A program made the translations under genes and the position numbers. A stretch of DNA of 64,000 bases from an uncultured Acidimicrobiales bacterium (GTDB taxonomy: Bacteria > Actinomycetota > Acidimicrobiia > Acidimicrobiales > CADCSY01), in contig CADCSY010000120.1 in NCBI GenBank assembly GCA_902805555.1, positions 1 through 64,000 on the forward strand, in the 5' to 3' direction. This document shows, one piece after another, positions 60,921 through 64,000 of the stretch (position 1 is the first letter of the stretch; every line of letters begins with the position of its first letter). The notes below the pieces were generated by a model. It ran no database searches. It was not told the origin of the DNA and saw only the letters and a list, made by a program, of their open reading frames with translations.

Positions 60921-61600
60921 GCATGCCGTTCTACGTCGCGCCCGAGCAGGTGATGAAGGACCGGGCGGACTACGCCCGCAAGGGCATCGCCCGGGGGCGG
61001 AGCCTGACCGCCACCACCTACGAGGACGGCATCGTGATCTGCGCCGAGAACCCGTCGAACACGTTGCGCAAGGTCAGCGAGATCTACGACCGCATCGCCT
61101 TCGCCGGCGTGGGTCGCTACAACGAGTTCGACCAGCTCCGCATCGCCGGGGTCAGGGCGGCAGACCTGAAGGGCTACTCGTACAGCCGTGAGGACGTCGA
61201 CGCGCGGAGCCTGGCCAACAACTACGCACAGATCCTCGGCCAGATCTTCACGAACGAGATGAAGCCGATGGAGGTCGAGATCCTCGTCGCCGAGGTGGGC
61301 GGCGGGCCCGGCGACGACCGGCTCTACCACATCCTCTACGACGGGACCGTGGTGGACGAGACCCGGATGGTGGTCCTCGGCGGGGACGCCGACGCCATCG
61401 CCGACCGGCTCGAGGCCGCCTACCCCGAGCCCGGCTCGATCGAGGTCGCCCTCCGGGCCAGTGCCGGCGCGCTCGCCGGACCCGACCGGACCCTGGCTCC
61501 CGACGACCTCGAGGTGGCCGTGCTGGCCCGTGGCAACGGCCGCCGCGCCTTCCGGCGCATCGAGGGCGAGGCCCTGGCCGGGCTGCTCACCGCCCCCTGA
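60917..61600 (+). CDS. prcA: Proteasome alpha subunit PrcA
   Basis: The 227-residue protein starts [29 protein letters not shown], the family's N-terminal helix that lines the gate, and continues with the alpha-type Ntn fold (no catalytic Thr). It forms the outer rings of the 20S core and binds Mpa's C-terminal tail. The conserved N-terminus begins right at this ATG, so a longer frame running back through the 59-bp repeats is not credible. The AGGAGCGG of repeat copy 2 is its ribosome site. Confidence 0.96.
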   Translation: [227 protein letters not shown]

Positions 61601-61630
61601 CCCTGCACGACCGGCAGGGGCGCCGGCGGA

Positions 61631-61963
61631 TCAGCGCGGGTGCAGGGCGTACGCCAGGACGTACGCGGCGAGGACCGCGACCGCCACCCGCACCGCCCAA
61701 CGAGGCGGCCCCGAGCGGCGGGGCGACCCCGGATCGAGGTCGTCATCGGTGAAGGCGGACTCCACCTCGTCGGCCAGGAGGAGCTGCTGGGCGGTCTCCA
61801 GCTCCTCGGGCAGGACGAGGACCTCGACCACGCCCATCGGGTAGGGGCCGTCGGCGCCCCGCAGCTGGGCGATGATCCCCTCGGACGTGAGCCGGGCCAC
61901 GACCACGCGGGCGTGGAAGGCGTCCCGGACCCGCAGCACCGGGACGAGTGACCGCCGCTCCAC
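61631..61963 (-). CDS. DUF2007-like protein with C-terminal membrane helix
   Basis: The 110-residue protein has a DUF2007-type (putative signal-transducing) domain: LVPVLRVRDAFHARVVVARLTSEGIIAQLRG and VVEVLVLPEELETAQQLL. A linker follows, then a C-terminal transmembrane helix (WAVRVAVAVLAAYVLAYAL). The family often regulates or binds enzymes through its ferredoxin-like fold; no specific role is known. It converges with prcA and is divergent from the lipoprotein gene, whose -10 element overlaps its own. The GTG has a leaderless hexamer. Confidence 0.75.
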   Translation of the reverse strand: MERRSLVPVLRVRDAFHARVVVARLTSEGIIAQLRGADGPYPMGVVEVLVLPEELETAQQLLLADEVESAFTDDDLDPGSPRRSGPPRWAVRVAVAVLAAYVLAYALHPR

Positions 61964-61969
61964 GACCGC

Positions 61970-61975
61970 ACGCTA
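61970..61975 (-). promoter_or_regulatory. -10 element TAGCGT, leaderless
   Basis: TAGCGT ends six bases before the GTG of the DUF2007 gene. It shares two bases with the opposite-strand TATCTT (61974-61979). Confidence 0.5.
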
Positions 61976-61979
61976 TCTT
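61974..61979 (+). promoter_or_regulatory. -10 element TATCTT for the lipoprotein gene
   Basis: TATCTT lies 52 bases before the lipoprotein GTG, overlapping the divergent DUF2007 -10 element by two bases. The leader ends in a GAAAGG Shine-Dalgarno. Confidence 0.4.
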
Positions 61980-62031
61980 TCTGCGCCCCACCGCCTCCAG
62001 GACCGCCCCCCGGTCCCGTCGAAAGGTCGTC

Positions 62032-62739
62032 GTGCGCCGATCTCCCGCCCTGCTCGCCCTGCTCCTGCTCGTGGCGCCGCTCGCATCGTGCGGCGGTGAC
62101 GACGACGAGGCCGCGCAGGACGAGACCACGACTGCGTCCGAGACCGACGGGGAGTCCGAGTCCGAGACCGTCGCCGAGTCGGAGACCGACACCGAGTCCG
62201 AGTCCGAGACGGAGCGGTCGGGCTCGGGAGGCGCCGGGGGCGGTGCGGTCCCGGCCGACGAGTACGCGGAGGGCGTCTGCACCTCGATCGGCACCTGGTA
62301 CGACGAGATCGAGACGTCGAGCCGCGACCTGGTCGAGGGGGCGAGCGACACGACGAACGACCCGGCCACCGGCAAGCAGCTCGTCGTCGACTTCCTCGAC
62401 GACGCCATCGGCCTGACCGACGACCTCACGTCCGACCTCGAGGGCCTCGGGTACCCGGACACCGAGACCGGTCAGGACACCGCCGAGGAGCTGGTCACGG
62501 GCATCGGCGACGTGAACGAGCTCTTCTCGGAGGCGCGAGCCGACAGCGAGGCGCTCCCGGTGGACGACGAGGAGGCGCTCGTGACCGGCCTCCAGGACAT
62601 CGGCGCGTCGCTGCAGGAGAGCGCCACCGCGGTCGGTGCCAACCTCGAGGCGGTCCTCTCCTCGGTCGACGACCCGGAGCTGGCCCAGGCGTTCGAGGCG
62701 TCCCCCACCTGCGCCGAGCTCACCGCGCCGCCGGGCTGA
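62032..62739 (+). CDS. Putative lipoprotein with acidic Ser/Thr-rich linker
   Basis: The 235-residue protein has a lipoprotein signal with Cys20 in APLASC, then a 45-residue linker almost entirely Glu/Ser/Thr/Asp, then a mostly helical domain with two Cys (GVCTSIGTWY and SPTCAEL) that could pair. I recognise no named family. The GTG at 62032 follows GAAAGG by about 8 bases. Its placement between prcA and pafA in the Pup–proteasome locus is unusual and its role there is unknown. Confidence 0.75.
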   Translation: MRRSPALLALLLLVAPLASCGGDDDEAAQDETTTASETDGESESETVAESETDTESESETERSGSGGAGGGAVPADEYAEGVCTSIGTWYDEIETSSRDLVEGASDTTNDPATGKQLVVDFLDDAIGLTDDLTSDLEGLGYPDTETGQDTAEELVTGIGDVNELFSEARADSEALPVDDEEALVTGLQDIGASLQESATAVGANLEAVLSSVDDPELAQAFEASPTCAELTAPPG

Positions 62740-62776
62740 CCGGCGGCATGCCCGCGGGACCGAGGTGGTCCGCCGC

Positions 62777-62782
62777 TAGCGT
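62777..62782 (+). promoter_or_regulatory. -10 element TAGCGT, leaderless
   Basis: TAGCGT ends six bases before the pafA ATG. Confidence 0.5.
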
Positions 62783-62788
62783 TCGCGC

Positions 62789-64000
62789 ATGGAACGGCGC
62801 ATCTTCGGCCTCGAGAACGAGTACGGGGTCACCTGCACGCTCCGGGGCCAGCGCCGGCTGAGCCCTGACGAGGTCGCCAGGTACCTGTTCCGGCGCGTCG
62901 TGTCGTGGGGGCGCAGCAGCAACGTGTTCCTGGAGAACGGTGCCCGGCTCTACCTCGACGTCGGCAGCCACCCCGAGTACGCCACCCCCGAGTGCGACTC
63001 GATCTACGACCTCGTCGTCCACGACAAGGCCGGCGAGCGCATCCTCGAGCAGCTCGTCACCTTCGCCGAGCAGCGCCTCCGGGAGGAGGGGATCCGCGGC
63101 GTCATCTACCTGTTCAAGAACAACACCGACTCGGCCGGCAACTCCTACGGGTGCCACGAGAACTACCTCACGAGCCGCCGCGACGACTTCGGTCACTACG
63201 CCGAGGTCCTGATCCCGTTCCTCGTCTCCCGCCAGATCTACGCCGGCGCCGGCAAGGTCCTGCAGACGGCTCGAGGTGCGCAGTTCTGCATCAGCCAGCG
63301 GGCCGAGCACATCTGGGAGGGGGTCAGCAGCGCCACCACCCGCAGCCGCCCGATCATCAACACCCGCGACGAGCCGCACGCCGACGCCGAGCGCTACCGA
63401 CGCCTCCACGTCATCGTGGGCGACTCGAACATGAGCGAGTACGCCACGTTCCTCAAGGTCGGAGCGGCGTCGATCCTCCTGCGCATGCTCGAGGACCCGA
63501 AGGTCGTGCTCCGGGACATGTCCCTCGAGAACCCGATCCGGGCCATCCGGGAGATCAGCCACGACCCCACCTGCACGAAGCGGGTGCGGCTGGCGAACGG
63601 CCGGGAGGCGAGCGCCCTCGAGATCCAGTCCGAGTACCTCACCCGGGCGCTCCGCTACGCCGAGTCCAACGGTGTGAGCCCGCTCGAGGAGCAGGCGCTC
63701 GGGATGTGGGAGCACTGCCTCACCGCCCTGGCCAAGGACCCGCTCACCCTGGACCGCGAGTGCGACTGGGTCATCAAGCACAAGCTCATCGAGGCCTACC
63801 GCGAGAAGAACGACCTGCCCCTCACCCACCCCCAGGTGGCGCTGCTCGACCTCCAGTACCACGACGTCAGCCAGGAGCGGGGCCTGTTCTACAAGATGCA
63901 GGCCCGGGGGATGGTCGACCGGATCTGCGACGAGGCCGACATCAGCCGGGCCGGTCCCGACGAGCTCCGCCCGCCCCAGACGACGCGCGCCCGGCTGCGG
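62789..64000 (+). CDS. pafA: Pup ligase PafA, C-terminus beyond window
   Basis: The 404 visible residues open [13 protein letters not shown] (metal-binding Glu9), followed by [15 protein letters not shown] with Asp57, the predicted catalytic Asp, and [10 protein letters not shown]. It uses ATP to join Pup's C-terminal Glu to lysine side chains of target proteins. It is shorter than Dop at the N-terminus, lacking the Dop loop. The frame is open to the last base; roughly 50 residues with the stop should lie beyond. A leaderless -10 element six bases upstream fixes the ATG. Confidence 0.95.
   Translation, partial: MERRIFGLENEYGVTCTLRGQRRLSPDEVARYLFRRVVSWGRSSNVFLENGARLYLDVGSHPEYATPECDSIYDLVVHDKAGERILEQLVTFAEQRLREEGIRGVIYLFKNNTDSAGNSYGCHENYLTSRRDDFGHYAEVLIPFLVSRQIYAGAGKVLQTARGAQFCISQRAEHIWEGVSSATTRSRPIINTRDEPHADAERYRRLHVIVGDSNMSEYATFLKVGAASILLRMLEDPKVVLRDMSLENPIRAIREISHDPTCTKRVRLANGREASALEIQSEYLTRALRYAESNGVSPLEEQALGMWEHCLTALAKDPLTLDRECDWVIKHKLIEAYREKNDLPLTHPQVALLDLQYHDVSQERGLFYKMQARGMVDRICDEADISRAGPDELRPPQTTRARLR

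Overview
The window reads as a chromosomal segment of a very GC-rich actinobacterium. It carries a complete Pup–proteasome gene set (mpa/ARC, dop, pup, prcB, prcA and most of pafA), a fused F420 gene fbiC, a MarP-type protease and a trmI–mpa neighbourhood like that of mycobacteria. The GYW-repeat cell-wall protein at the left end and the load of SDR and acyl-CoA genes suggest the class Acidimicrobiia; that class assignment is inference. No rRNA, tRNA, CRISPR array, insertion sequence or prophage was recognised.

Layout. 0.1-7.1 kb: L,D-transpeptidase, family III CoA-transferase, adenylate kinase, gamma-glutamyltransferase and two SDRs. 7.1-9.2 kb: a visibly less GC-rich accessory patch with long gaps, an orphan lipoprotein and a DUF4234-like membrane protein. 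9.2-20.2 kb: SDR, two acyl-CoA ligases, glycerophosphodiesterase, STAS protein, SirB1-like protein, DUF2382 protein, acyl-CoA dehydrogenase, methyltransferase, histidine phosphatase and an atypical pyruvate kinase. 20.2-33.7 kb: hydrolase and methyltransferase pair, an alpha-glucoside-type ABC importer, patatin, DUF3151, rhodanese with RNase D, an ECF sigma factor coupled to a Gmad2/GerMN membrane protein, and a GH13 glucosidase. 33.7-46.2 kb: typA with a small overlapping gene upstream, DUF4032, LOG-family protein, HxlR with fbiC, transketolase with transaldolase, and TetR. 46.2-54.2 kb: split ADP-forming acyl-CoA synthetase, AlkB, PBP4, Lon-N-domain protein, and an operon of small membrane proteins, trmI and marP. 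54.2-64 kb: ferredoxin and the Pup–proteasome locus, interrupted by an antisense DEAD-box helicase and by a DUF2007/lipoprotein pair; pafA runs off the window end.

Two signals not explained by the gene list stand out. First, 23 genes have a TANNNT hexamer ending 6-9 bases before the start codon, the arrangement expected for leaderless mRNAs. This pattern fixes many start codons. Second, prcB and prcA are separated by two identical 59-bp tandem units. Each is a 20-codon mini-ORF joined to its neighbours by ATGA stop/start overlaps, and each carries its own hairpin and Shine-Dalgarno sequence. This resembles the MIRU elements of mycobacteria and may set the beta:alpha subunit ratio of the proteasome.
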